Shown here: one piece after another, positions 45,256-54,119 of the stretch
Layout of the letters: each line of letters starts with the position of its first letter
Numbering within the stretch: the stretch's first letter is position 1
Assembly (NCBI RefSeq): GCF_018603515.1
Contig: NZ_JACATN010000001.1
Coordinates: forward strand, 930,001-994,000
Direction of reading: 5' to 3'
DNA from: Zobellia barbeyronii
Lineage (GTDB): Bacteria; Bacteroidota; Bacteroidia; Flavobacteriales; Flavobacteriaceae
DNA length: 64,000 nucleotides
Notes under the pieces: generated by a model
Database searches by the model: none
What the model saw: only the letters and a program-made list of their open reading frames with translations
What the model was told of the DNA's origin: nothing
Made by a program: the position numbers and the translations under genes

Positions 45256-46536
45256 ATGGGCTGTAGCAGTTGTTCGACCGGTAAGGACGGACAACCTTCT
45301 GGTTGCAAGAATAATGGAACTTGTGGTACCGATGGTTGTAATAAATTAACCGTCTTTGATTGGCTTTCCAACATGTCGCTTCCTAACGGCGAAAAACCGT
45401 TTGATTGCGTTGAAGTTCGATTTAAGAATAGTAGAAAAGAATTCTTCAGAAATAGCGAAAATTTATCTATTTCAATAGGTGATATTGTGGCAACACAAGC
45501 ACCATCAGGTCATGACATTGGTATGGTTACCCTTGTAGGTGAGTTGGTGAAAGTGCAGATGAAGCGCAAAAAAGTTGATTATAAGGACGAAAACCTTCCT
45601 AAAGTTCATCGTAAGGCGTCGCAAAACGATATCGATAAATGGCAGAAATGTCGTGATCGAGAAGAAGAAATTAAAAAACGTGCGAGAGAAATAGCGATTA
45701 TTTTGAAACTTCAAATGAAGATTTCAGATGTTGAGTTTCAAGGTGATGGTTCAAAAGCCACGTTTTATTATACAGCCGAAGACCGTGTTGACTTCAGACA
45801 GTTAATAAAAGATATGGCCAAAGCTTTTGGTATCCGTATCGAAATGAGACAAATTGGTTATCGTCAAGAAGCCCAACGTTTAGGTGGTATTGGTTCTTGT
45901 GGGCGTGAATTATGCTGCTCTACTTGGTTAACAGATTTTAGATCTGTAAGTACGTCTGCCGCTCGTTACCAGCAATTATCTTTAAATCCACAAAAGTTAG
46001 CTGGGCAATGCGGGAAGCTTAAATGTTGTTTAAACTATGAGCTAGACATGTATTTGGATGCTTTAAAGGACTTTCCTTCCCAAGACACCAAATTGTTCAC
46101 TGAAAAAGGACTTGCATTCTGTCAAAAGACCGATATTTTTAAGGGTATGCTTTGGTTTTCGTACAGAGACGATCCAGCAAATTGGCACACGCTTACTAAA
46201 GAGCAGGTTCAGGAAATTTTAGAAAAAAACAAAAAGAAAGAAAAAGTTGCCAGCTTAGAGGAATATACGGTAGATAATTTCGTTAAGGAAGAAAAGGTGT
46301 TTGAGAATGTTGTTGGGCAGGATAGCCTTACCCGTTTTGATAGGCCTAAACAATCTAGAAATAGAAATAACCGCAAGAAGAATAAGTCCAAAAGCACTAG
46401 TGGCAACGCTAATAACAACAATAAGAATACGAACTCGAATAATAATAATAATAACAGGAATAAAACGGGTAATGCAAATACTTCTAAAAATAAGAGAAGG
46501 AGAAACAACCCTAAAAAACAGCAAGATAATGGCTAG
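45256..46536 (+). CDS. ricT: PSP1-domain protein (RicT-like)
   Basis: A 426-residue protein. A Cys-rich N-terminus (GCSSCSTG, then CKNNGTCGTDGC) precedes the PSP1 domain at about 120-290, which carries the conserved GGIGSCGRELCCSTWL, SLNPQKLAGQCGKLKCCLNY and YLDALKDFP motifs. These Cys clusters match RicT, whose complex in Bacillus carries 4Fe-4S clusters and affects RNA processing. The last 70 residues are a basic, Asn-rich low-complexity tail. It overlaps gldH by 8 bp. Confidence 0.8.
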   Translation: MGCSSCSTGKDGQPSGCKNNGTCGTDGCNKLTVFDWLSNMSLPNGEKPFDCVEVRFKNSRKEFFRNSENLSISIGDIVATQAPSGHDIGMVTLVGELVKVQMKRKKVDYKDENLPKVHRKASQNDIDKWQKCRDREEEIKKRAREIAIILKLQMKISDVEFQGDGSKATFYYTAEDRVDFRQLIKDMAKAFGIRIEMRQIGYRQEAQRLGGIGSCGRELCCSTWLTDFRSVSTSAARYQQLSLNPQKLAGQCGKLKCCLNYELDMYLDALKDFPSQDTKLFTEKGLAFCQKTDIFKGMLWFSYRDDPANWHTLTKEQVQEILEKNKKKEKVASLEEYTVDNFVKEEKVFENVVGQDSLTRFDRPKQSRNRNNRKKNKSKSTSGNANNNNKNTNSNNNNNNRNKTGNANTSKNKRRRNNPKKQQDNG

Positions 46537-47014
46537 GATTTTACTGGTTTTTGCTGTGACGGTATTGTGCTTTTCGTGCAATGATAATTTGGTAAAATCC
46601 GAATTTCAGGCAACAAAAGGTGGTGTGTGGAACAAGACGGATAATATTCTTTTCTCGTTCTCAGAAATAGACACTACCCAAAGGCACAATATGTTTATTA
46701 CTGTGCGTAATGATGCTACTTTTCCGTATAATAACTTGTTCCTGATTGCAGAATTGGAATACCCTTCGGGGGAAACCATAAAAGATACCTTAGAGTATGA
46801 AATGGCATTGCCAGACGGTACTTGGTTGGGGAAAGGATACGGCAGTATTAAAGAAAATAAATTATGGTTTAAGGAAAACATCGTTTTTCCTTCTTCGGGC
46901 GTATATAATTTACGTGTTTGGCATGCCATGCGTAAGAATGGTAGTGTAAACGGTGTTGAAAATTTGAAAGGCATAACCGACGTCGGTTTTGAAATAGAAA
47001 AAAGTAACGAGTAA
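46529..47014 (+). CDS. gldH: Gliding motility lipoprotein GldH
   Basis: A 161-residue lipoprotein with signal peptide MARILLVFAVTVLCFSC (Cys17) and the GldH pattern NMFITVRNDATFPYNNLFLI. GldH is one of the lipoproteins needed for gliding in Flavobacterium johnsoniae. The open frame begins 76 codons upstream in another frame of the preceding gene, but the lipoprotein signal fixes the start. Located between ricT-like and PBP1A, a common order in the Flavobacteriaceae. Confidence 0.9.
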   Translation: MARILLVFAVTVLCFSCNDNLVKSEFQATKGGVWNKTDNILFSFSEIDTTQRHNMFITVRNDATFPYNNLFLIAELEYPSGETIKDTLEYEMALPDGTWLGKGYGSIKENKLWFKENIVFPSSGVYNLRVWHAMRKNGSVNGVENLKGITDVGFEIEKSNE

Positions 47015-47017
47015 CGT

Positions 47018-49360
47018 ATGGCCAAGGTTGTTAAAGAGAAAAAAACCAATGGGTATTTTAAATACATCAAGTGGTTTTGGATCCTGTTTGTTTCAGGAAT
47101 TCTATTAGTTGTATTGTTGTTTTTGTCCGCGTCTTGGGGACTGTTGGGCGATATGCCAGAATATGAGTATCTGGAGAATCCGCAGACTAACCTGGCTACC
47201 GAGATTATATCTTCGGATGCGAAAACATTGGGTAAGTTCTATTTGGATGATAACCGAACTCCGGTGCCTTATGATAGTCTTCCACAAAATTTAGTGAACG
47301 CACTTATTGCAACAGAAGATGTTCGTTTTTATGATCACTCAGGAATTGATGGATTCGGTGTTTTAAGAGCAGTTGCAAAATTAGGAAAAAATGGTGGTGC
47401 CAGTACTATAACGCAACAGTTGGCACGTCAACTTTTTGTGGGGGTGCGGTCTAAAAATAAATTTGAGACCATCAAACAAAAAGCAATGGAATGGGTACTC
47501 GCTACCCGTTTGGAAACTCAATATACAAAGCAAGAGATTATTGCTATGTATTTCAACCAATATGATTTTCTTAATAACGCAGATGGTATACGTTCTGCTT
47601 CAAAAATCTATTTTGGTAAAGAACCGCAACAACTAAAGATAGAAGAGTCGGCAGTTTTAGTAGGTATGCTTAAGAACTCGTCTTATTTCAATCCAATTAG
47701 AAGGCCGGAATTAGTGACCAATCGTAGAAATACGGTATTGGGACAGATGGCCAAATATGAGTTTATTACTGAGCACGAGAAAGATTCCTTACAGGCTATG
47801 GAGATGGATATTAATTTTAATCCAGAATCTCACAAGGAAGGTTTGGCTACCTATTTTAGAATGTACCTACAAGGGTTCATGAACGATTGGATCTCTAAAA
47901 ACCCCAAACCAGCTTTGGAAGGAGGTAGGGATAAATGGAATCTATATTTAGATGGATTAAAAATTTATACAACTATAGATTCACGAATGCAGGCCAATGC
48001 AGAGGATGCTGTACGTAAGCATATGGCGAATCTTCAAAATGAATTTTTTCATCAAAATACACCAAAGAGAAATCCCACGGCTCCATTTTTAGATTTAGAG
48101 AAATTTGAAATAAATAAAATTCTAGAAAGAGAAATGAAAAACTCTTCTAGATGGCGAAGTATGGCAGATGAAGGCAAATCTGAAAAGGTTATCCGTGAAT
48201 CGTTTAAGAAGAAAAGGGAGATGACTGTTTTTGATTGGAATAGTGAGGGTCGTGAGCGCGATACCATTATGACGCCAATGGATTCTATCAGATATTATAA
48301 AACATTCTTAAGAGCTGCAATGATGTCTATGGAGCCACAGACAGGTCACGTAAAGGCTTGGGTTGGTGGTATTGATTATAGACACTTCCAATATGATAAT
48401 GTTATTCAGGGCTCACGTCAGGCAGGATCAACGTTTAAGCCTTTTGTATATGCGGCAGCTATTGATCAGTTGAGACTATCGCCTTGTGACTCTTTACCGG
48501 ATACGCAATATTGTATAGAGGCAGGGAAACATGGAAACACAGAAGCTTGGTGTCCTAAAAATGCTGTAGGTCAATACTCAGGAAAAATGTATTCACTTAA
48601 AGATGCGTTAGCAAACTCGGTAAATACGGTAACGGCACAATTAATTGATAAAGTTGGACCGGGATCAGTAGTTTCTATTGCTAAAAACTTGGGTATTACT
48701 GGAAATATTCCTGAAGTACCTTCTATAGCATTGGGTACTCATGACACTAATGTTTACGAAATGGTAGGTGCCTACGGTACATTTGCAAACCAAGGGGTAT
48801 ATGTTAAGCCGGTAATGGTAACACGTATAGAGGATAAGAACGGAACGGTTTTATATGAATACGTGCCTGAGACTAAAGATGTACTGAGCAAAGATGTTTC
48901 TTACGCTATGTTAAACCTAATGGAGGGTGTTACACATGGTGGTTCCGGAACAAGACTTAGACATAGGGGTATGCAGAATACCACAGTTTATAAAGAAATT
49001 ATTACTGGTTACCCATATGGTTTCAAAAATGCTATTGCGGGTAAAACAGGTACAACACAAAATAATAGTGACGGTTGGTTTATGGGTATTGTTCCTAACC
49101 TAGTTACCGGTGTTTGGGTTGGTGGTGATGATAGATCTATTCACTTTGAATCTATTAAATATGGTCAGGGAGCATCTATGGCTTTACCTATTTGGGGTCT
49201 GTACATGAAAAAGAATTATGAGAATAAAAGTTTAGGAATTTCTGATAGTGAGTTTGAAAAACCTTCAAACCTGTCAATTAATATAGATTGTGACAGAGTT
49301 GTAGAGAACAACGATGAAGAAGATGGTTTGGATGATGATATAGATGATCTAAATTTCTAA
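47018..49360 (+). CDS. Penicillin-binding protein 1A (bifunctional transglycosylase/transpeptidase)
   Basis: A 780-residue class A PBP. A membrane anchor (about 18-40) is followed by the GT51 transglycosylase with EDVRFYDHSG (100-109, catalytic Glu) and GGASTITQQLARQLF (126-140). The transpeptidase then has STFK (near 471), SVN (near 534) and KTGT (near 676). The tail is acidic (EDGLDDDIDDLNF). It polymerises and cross-links peptidoglycan outside the inner membrane. It is 3 bp after gldH. Confidence 0.95.
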   Translation: MAKVVKEKKTNGYFKYIKWFWILFVSGILLVVLLFLSASWGLLGDMPEYEYLENPQTNLATEIISSDAKTLGKFYLDDNRTPVPYDSLPQNLVNALIATEDVRFYDHSGIDGFGVLRAVAKLGKNGGASTITQQLARQLFVGVRSKNKFETIKQKAMEWVLATRLETQYTKQEIIAMYFNQYDFLNNADGIRSASKIYFGKEPQQLKIEESAVLVGMLKNSSYFNPIRRPELVTNRRNTVLGQMAKYEFITEHEKDSLQAMEMDINFNPESHKEGLATYFRMYLQGFMNDWISKNPKPALEGGRDKWNLYLDGLKIYTTIDSRMQANAEDAVRKHMANLQNEFFHQNTPKRNPTAPFLDLEKFEINKILEREMKNSSRWRSMADEGKSEKVIRESFKKKREMTVFDWNSEGRERDTIMTPMDSIRYYKTFLRAAMMSMEPQTGHVKAWVGGIDYRHFQYDNVIQGSRQAGSTFKPFVYAAAIDQLRLSPCDSLPDTQYCIEAGKHGNTEAWCPKNAVGQYSGKMYSLKDALANSVNTVTAQLIDKVGPGSVVSIAKNLGITGNIPEVPSIALGTHDTNVYEMVGAYGTFANQGVYVKPVMVTRIEDKNGTVLYEYVPETKDVLSKDVSYAMLNLMEGVTHGGSGTRLRHRGMQNTTVYKEIITGYPYGFKNAIAGKTGTTQNNSDGWFMGIVPNLVTGVWVGGDDRSIHFESIKYGQGASMALPIWGLYMKKNYENKSLGISDSEFEKPSNLSINIDCDRVVENNDEEDGLDDDIDDLNF

Positions 49361-49386
49361 TACATAAAAGCAGATTACAGCTTGTT

Positions 49387-49425
49387 AAATTGCCCGTGAC
49401 TTTCAATGAAAGTCACGGGCAATTT
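49387..49425 (+). terminator. Terminator after PBP1A
   Basis: A perfect 18-bp stem with arms 49387-49404 and 49408-49425 and loop AAT, followed by CGTTT. It would end the ricT-gldH-PBP1A message. Confidence 0.85.
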
Positions 49426-49477
49426 CGTTTAAAAATTGTAACTTGACTGCAACAGAAATCTTTTATTCCTTTATAGT

Positions 49478-50179
49478 ATGATCTCTAAGAAAGTAGCTGA
49501 TGTAAAAGAAGCCATGAAAGGCATTCAAGACGGAATGACCTTTATGTTAGGTGGTTTTGGTCTTTGCGGAATACCGGAAAATGCCATCACGGAACTGGTT
49601 TCCTCCAATATTAAAGATATTACCTGTATTTCTAATAATGCAGGGGTAGATGATTTTGGTCTAGGACTTTTACTTCATAAACATCAGATAAAAAAAATGA
49701 TATCTTCTTACGTAGGTGAGAACGAAGAGTTTGAGCGGCAGATGCTCAGTGGTGAGCTTGAGGTAGAACTAACTCCTCAGGGCACTTTAGCAGAAAAATG
49801 TCGTGCCGCACAAGCGGGTTTTCCAGCTTTTTATACGCCTGCAGGTTATGGAACTGAAGTTGCAGAAGGTAAGGAAACTAGGGAGTTCAACGGAAAAATG
49901 TATGTGCTGGAAGAGGCATTTAAAGCCGATTTTGCTTTCGTAAAAGCCTGGAAAGGAGATGAAGCGGGAAACTTAATTTTTAAGGGTACGGCAAGAAATT
50001 TTAATCCCTGTATGTGCGGGGCAGCGACAATTACCGTTGCTGAGGTAGAAGAACTTGTTCCTGCGGGAGAATTAGACCCAAATCAAATTCATATTCCTGG
50101 AATATTCGTACAACGTATTTTTCAAGGAGAGAACTATGAAAAACGTATTGAACAACGAACGGTTAGACCGCGTAATTAA
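49478..50179 (+). CDS. scoA: 3-oxoacid CoA-transferase subunit A (SCOT-like)
   Basis: A 233-residue CoA-transferase alpha subunit with [23 protein letters not shown] and the family motif [14 protein letters not shown] near residue 170. With subunit B it moves CoA from succinyl-CoA to a 3-oxoacid such as acetoacetate. Start is an ATG; the partner gene follows 20 bp later. Confidence 0.94.
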   Translation: MISKKVADVKEAMKGIQDGMTFMLGGFGLCGIPENAITELVSSNIKDITCISNNAGVDDFGLGLLLHKHQIKKMISSYVGENEEFERQMLSGELEVELTPQGTLAEKCRAAQAGFPAFYTPAGYGTEVAEGKETREFNGKMYVLEEAFKADFAFVKAWKGDEAGNLIFKGTARNFNPCMCGAATITVAEVEELVPAGELDPNQIHIPGIFVQRIFQGENYEKRIEQRTVRPRN

Positions 50180-50199
50180 TCCAATCATAGAGTTTGTTT

Positions 50200-50853
50200 A
50201 TGTTAGATAAAAATGGAATCGCAAAGCGAATTGCAAAAGAGGTCAAAGACGGTTATTATGTTAACCTAGGCATTGGTATACCAACTTTGGTAGCCAACTT
50301 TGTAAGAGATGATATAAATGTAGAATTTCAAAGTGAAAACGGAGTATTAGGCATGGGTCCATTTCCGTTTGAAGGCGAGGAAGATGCTGATATTATTAAT
50401 GCGGGGAAGCAAACTATAACAACGCTTAATGGAGCTTCTTTCTTTGATTCGGCTACGAGTTTTGGAATGATCCGCGGGAAACACGTAGACTTAACTATTT
50501 TGGGAGCAATGGAAGTTTCTGAGACCGGCGACATCGCTAATTGGAAAATTCCGGGTAAAATGGTTAAAGGTATGGGTGGTGCAATGGATTTAGTTGCTTC
50601 TGCCGAGAACATAATTGTGGCCATGATGCATACCAATCGCGCTGGTGAGTCCAAGCTTTTGAAAAAATGTAGTTTACCCCTTACTGGAGTGGGTTGTGTA
50701 ACCAAAATAGTTACTAATCTAGCAGTAATAGAAGTAACTCCAAAAGGCTTTAAACTTCTTGAGCGTGCTCCGGGAGTTTCTGTAGATGAAATTAAGGAGG
50801 CTACGGAGGGCACTTTGATTGTTGACGGTGAGGTGCCTGAGATGACTTTGTAA
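50200..50853 (+). CDS. scoB: 3-oxoacid CoA-transferase subunit B
   Basis: A 217-residue beta subunit with the active-site glutamate in FQSENGVLGMGPFP (Glu46) and the GIGIPTLVANF loop. An upstream TTG two codons before is an alternative start. Forms the heteromeric enzyme with the preceding product, used in ketone-body or short-chain acid use. Confidence 0.94.
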   Translation: MLDKNGIAKRIAKEVKDGYYVNLGIGIPTLVANFVRDDINVEFQSENGVLGMGPFPFEGEEDADIINAGKQTITTLNGASFFDSATSFGMIRGKHVDLTILGAMEVSETGDIANWKIPGKMVKGMGGAMDLVASAENIIVAMMHTNRAGESKLLKKCSLPLTGVGCVTKIVTNLAVIEVTPKGFKLLERAPGVSVDEIKEATEGTLIVDGEVPEMTL

Positions 50854-50910
50854 GTAAAATCCACATATATTTTTAGTGTAATTTTTGTGAGAAAATCATC
50901 AATTTGGTTC

Positions 50911-50940
50911 TTCACAACAGATTAATGCTGCTTCACAACA
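50911..50940 (+). promoter_or_regulatory. Paired 9-bp direct repeats, LytTR-like operator (locus 1)
   Basis: TTCACAACA occurs at 50911-50919 and 50932-50940, a 21-bp period (two helical turns), the arrangement bound by LytTR-domain response regulators. The base sequence matches the published LytTR consensus only partly. The same pair, with the same spacing, occurs at 61032-61061. The gap of 53 bp to the shared AGTC...CCCAAAT block is consistent with activation of a promoter near 50960-50990. Confidence 0.55.
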
Positions 50941-51033
50941 AGATTTTTTTTAGTTAAGGATTAGGTACTATTTTTATAGTATTATTAATTGAAAGTCGCG
51001 TCCCAAATTCGATTTTGTCCAAAACTAAAACCT

Positions 51034-51135
51034 ATGGAAGCCCAAATTAACCAATCATCAGAAGAAATTCAAGTGTACAAAAATGATTTTTTCAGCGGAA
51101 TAGTAATGCTGGCTAGAAAATTGTTTATGCTTTAA
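51034..51135 (+). CDS. Small ORF of 33 codons
   Basis: An ATG-initiated frame for a 33-residue peptide beginning MEAQINQSSEEIQVYKNDFF and ending in the hydrophobic/basic stretch GIVMLARKLFML. The acidic-polar first half and the hydrophobic last third could form an amphipathic or short membrane-associated helix. It lies between the paired direct repeats and a terminator that closely follows its stop, which supports a dedicated message. No homologue is recognised and translation is not shown. Confidence 0.4.
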   Translation: MEAQINQSSEEIQVYKNDFFSGIVMLARKLFML

Positions 51136-51160
51136 AATTCTTTGAAAAAGAAATTAAAAG

Positions 51161-51191
51161 AAAGTGGCTCACCCAAAGGCCGCTTTTTTTT
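51161..51191 (+). terminator. Terminator of the small-ORF transcript
   Basis: AAAGTGGC (51161-51168) pairs with GCCGCTTT (51179-51186) with one G-T pair and a 10-nt loop, followed by a run of T. It lies 25 bp after the small ORF stop. Confidence 0.8.
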
Positions 51192-51224
51192 GTGCCTTTA
51201 TTTTTAGGTTTTTTTAGCAAAGAA

Positions 51225-52382
51225 TTAAAGTGATTTTAGGATTTTTAAAGCTTGTTCTAAAGTTTCATTTTTCTTAGCAAAACAAAACCGTAAAACTCCA
51301 TCTTGACGGTGGTCGTCATTAAATGAAGATATAGGTATACTTGCCAATTTGTAATCAACTATCAAGCGTTTTGCAAAATCTTCATCATTTTCTTTTGTGA
51401 TTTCAGTATAGTCTAAAAGCTGAAAATAGGTTCCTTCTGAAGGTTTAAATTTAAATCTAGAATCTTTTAATCCCTCCAAAAACAAATCTCTTTTTTCTTG
51501 ATAGAATGAAGGTAAGCTTAGATAGTTTTCCTCATTCTTAAGATAGGCCGCCATGGCTCTTTGTACAGGATGGTCTACACAGAACACGGCAAACTGGTGG
51601 GTCTTTCTAAATTCTTGCATTAACTCTGCAGGTGCGGCGCAATAGCCCATTTTCCATCCGGTAACATGAAAGGTTTTTCCAAAAGAAGCACATACAAAAC
51701 TACGTTGCGCTAAATCTTTAAACCGGGATGCACTTTGGTGCTCGTTGCCATCAAAAATAATGTGTTCATATACTTCATCACTTAAAACAATACAGTTAGT
51801 AGGTCTTAGAATTTCTTGTAACTGAAGCATATCTTCTTTGGAAAAAACACGACCGCTTGGGTTATGAGGTGTGTTTATGATAACCATTCGGGTCCTCTCG
51901 GAAATTTTGCTTTTGAAGATTTCCCAATTCACTTGGTAACCATCGGCATCTAACTGTACATATATAGGAATTCCTCCGTTGAGCGTAATGGCCGGTTCGT
52001 AGCAGTCATAGGCAGGTTTAAGTACAATAACTTCGTCACCTTTGTTGACGAATGCGGTAATGGCTGTAAAAATAGCCTGTGTTGCGCCCACAGTAACCAT
52101 AATTTCAGTTTCGGGATTATAAACTCTATTGTGGAGTTTTTCAATTTTTTGTGAAATTATTTCCCGAAGGCCATAATAACCCTGCATGGCAGCATATTGG
52201 TTGTGTCCGTTTTGCATGGCATCTGTAACAAGGCTTTTAAGTTTCTCATCAACTTCAAAATTAGGAAAGCCCTGAGATAAATCTACCGCGTTATGCTTGC
52301 GGGCTAAATTGCCTACCGTTGTAAAAATTGTGGTTTTTGCATTTGGAAGTTTGGAAGCAAATTTTATGTTAGAAGATGCCAT
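51225..52382 (-). CDS. Methionine aminotransferase-type PLP enzyme (YbdL-like)
   Basis: A 385-residue class I/II aminotransferase. It has VDLSQGFPNFEV at about 33-44, INTPHNPSG at 169-177, SDEVYE at 201-206 and the PLP lysine in SFGKTFHVTGWK (Lys236). It is closest to YbdL-type methionine aminotransferases and the kynurenine aminotransferase group. It catalyses keto-acid/amino-acid exchange in the cytoplasm. Confidence 0.93.
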   Translation of the reverse strand: MASSNIKFASKLPNAKTTIFTTVGNLARKHNAVDLSQGFPNFEVDEKLKSLVTDAMQNGHNQYAAMQGYYGLREIISQKIEKLHNRVYNPETEIMVTVGATQAIFTAITAFVNKGDEVIVLKPAYDCYEPAITLNGGIPIYVQLDADGYQVNWEIFKSKISERTRMVIINTPHNPSGRVFSKEDMLQLQEILRPTNCIVLSDEVYEHIIFDGNEHQSASRFKDLAQRSFVCASFGKTFHVTGWKMGYCAAPAELMQEFRKTHQFAVFCVDHPVQRAMAAYLKNEENYLSLPSFYQEKRDLFLEGLKDSRFKFKPSEGTYFQLLDYTEITKENDEDFAKRLIVDYKLASIPISSFNDDHRQDGVLRFCFAKKNETLEQALKILKSL

Positions 52383-52493
52383 TTGTAGTATTCTGTTAAG
52401 ATTTCAATTTACAACTTTATAGGGCATATACTTTTTGTTTTTTTAATAAAATTAGCTGCAATCACTTATATTTATACATCCAAAATATTTGAT

Positions 52494-53468
52494 ATGCGTA
52501 ATTTCCGAAGTTTAATTTTAGTGCTTTCCATGACTTTTGTCTCAAATGGTCTTTTCTCTCAAACCTCTCCATCTAAAAAAATTAAAACACTTATTGTTGA
52601 TGGTCAAAACAATCATGATGAGTGGCCGAAGCTTACTTATATTTTGAAAACCGATATGGAGAACACAGGTTTGTTTACTGTAGAGGTGGCGCGTTCTGCA
52701 TTTACGTGGAAAGGAGATAAGTTCATTTCTGAATTTCCTATAGAAAACCTTCCAAAAACTGAAGCAAAGGAAAAGCCACAAGCGGATCCAAATTACAGTC
52801 CAGATTTTTCGAAGTACGATTTGGTCATTTGTAATTTCGGATGGAATGCGGCTCCATGGCCAGAAGAAACGCAGAAAAAATTTGAAAAGTTTATCAAAAA
52901 GGGAGGTGGGTTAGTTGTTTTTCATGCAGCCGATAATTCGTTCCCTGAATGGGAAGCTTACAACCAAATGATTGGTTTAGGTGGTTGGGGAGACCGTACC
53001 GAAAAAGATGGTCCATATGTATATTATAATGATGCTGGTGAGCTTATAAGAGATGATTCTGCTGGTAACGCAGGTGCTCACGGTCCACAAAGCGAGTATC
53101 AGATTCAAATAAGAGAAGAGCACCCAATTACGAAGGGAATGCCAGAAGTGTGGTTACATACCAAAGATGAACTTTATAACAGCCTTCGTGGTCCTGCAGA
53201 AAATATGGTGGTTTTGGCTACTGCATATTCAGACCCTGAAAACAAAGGTTCTGGTAGACATGAGCCAGCGCTTATGGCTTTAGAGTATGGAAAAGGCCGT
53301 ATTTTTCATAATATTATGGGGCATGTAGATTATTCAGTTGAGTGTGTTGGTTTTATGACCAGTATGCTTAGAGGAGCGGAATGGGCTGCTACTGGAAAGG
53401 TAACTCAAACGATACCGGATGATTTTCCAACAGCTGATGAAACAAGCTCAAGAAAGTTCAAAAAGTAG
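52494..53468 (+). CDS. ThuA-domain protein, exported
   Basis: A 324-residue protein with signal peptide (about 1-22, ending LFSQ) and a ThuA domain (class I glutamine amidotransferase-like fold). TLIVDGQNNHDEWPKLTYIL, VFHAADNSFPEWEAYNQMIG and GKGRIFHNIMGH are the typical segments. ThuA-like proteins are linked to sugar metabolism; the substrate is not known. It is probably periplasmic. The next gene starts at the base after its stop codon. Confidence 0.88.
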   Translation: MRNFRSLILVLSMTFVSNGLFSQTSPSKKIKTLIVDGQNNHDEWPKLTYILKTDMENTGLFTVEVARSAFTWKGDKFISEFPIENLPKTEAKEKPQADPNYSPDFSKYDLVICNFGWNAAPWPEETQKKFEKFIKKGGGLVVFHAADNSFPEWEAYNQMIGLGGWGDRTEKDGPYVYYNDAGELIRDDSAGNAGAHGPQSEYQIQIREEHPITKGMPEVWLHTKDELYNSLRGPAENMVVLATAYSDPENKGSGRHEPALMALEYGKGRIFHNIMGHVDYSVECVGFMTSMLRGAEWAATGKVTQTIPDDFPTADETSSRKFKK

Positions 53469-53858
53469 ATGGAGCTGACCTTAAGTATACCTGCGCTACT
53501 TTTCCCTGCTATTTCATTGACCATGTTAGCCTATAATGCAAGATACTTGGCTATTGCAGCATTGATTAGGCAACTTCATCAGAAATATGAAGAAACATCA
53601 TCGCCCGCCATTGCTTTGCAGGTAAAAAAGTTGCGTAAACGTTTAACCATTATCAAGAACATGCAGGCGTCAGCTATTTTTAGTTTCTTATTAGCGGTGA
53701 TTACGATGACTTTAATTTATGTTGAATTCAGTTTTTGGGCCAATCTCGTTTTTGGCGTTAGCCTTTTGGCACTTATGGTTTCTTTAATGTTGTCATTAGT
53801 AGAGGTTCAATTGTCTACAAAAGCACTTGAAATTCAGCTAGAGGATATGGAAAACTAG
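53469..53858 (+). CDS. DUF2721 family membrane protein
   Basis: A 129-residue protein with three hydrophobic segments (about 3-22, 60-85 and 90-112) and the DUF2721 layout SIPALLFPAISLTMLAYNAR. A basic cytoplasmic loop separates the first two. It follows the ThuA gene with no gap, so they are co-translated. Function unknown. Confidence 0.78.
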   Translation: MELTLSIPALLFPAISLTMLAYNARYLAIAALIRQLHQKYEETSSPAIALQVKKLRKRLTIIKNMQASAIFSFLLAVITMTLIYVEFSFWANLVFGVSLLALMVSLMLSLVEVQLSTKALEIQLEDMEN

Positions 53859-54019
53859 TTTTTTAGACCTAAACACTTAAATTCGGAAAACAGACTATGC
53901 AGTTTGTTGTGGTCATATAGTAGTTAGATGCTCTCTGGGTAAGCCTCCGTTATCCGTATGTCAATCGTCGATGAACTGCTTTATTATATGATGCTCACCT
54001 AAGAATAAAAGAATTTACA

Positions 54020-54035
54020 AACCACTTAGTCGGTT
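54020..54035 (-). promoter_or_regulatory. Dispersed motif AACCGACTnnnnGGTT, copy 6
   Basis: On the minus strand AACCGACTAAGTGGTT, a full match, followed by TGTAAATTC, nearly identical over 22 bp to the copy at 34508. It lies in the 261-bp space between two convergent genes, so the site does not serve either gene in an obvious way. Confidence 0.5.
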
Positions 54036-54119
54036 AAGTGAAACCTCTTTTTGAAAGTTTAAGATTAAGTCTTATATCCTTATTCGATAAAACTTAGCGG
54101 ATATCAGATAAAATCATTC

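Larger units (their letters stand above)
50854..51224. other. Intergenic region holding a small transcription unit
   Basis: This 371-bp stretch between scoB and the convergent aminotransferase gene contains the paired direct repeats at 50911-50940, a 33-codon ORF (51034-51135) and a terminator (51161-51191). Confidence 0.6.

Noticed and set aside
46301-46528. N-terminal extension of the gldH frame
   Set aside because: The extension lies in another frame of the ricT-like gene. The lipoprotein signal at 46529 marks the real start.
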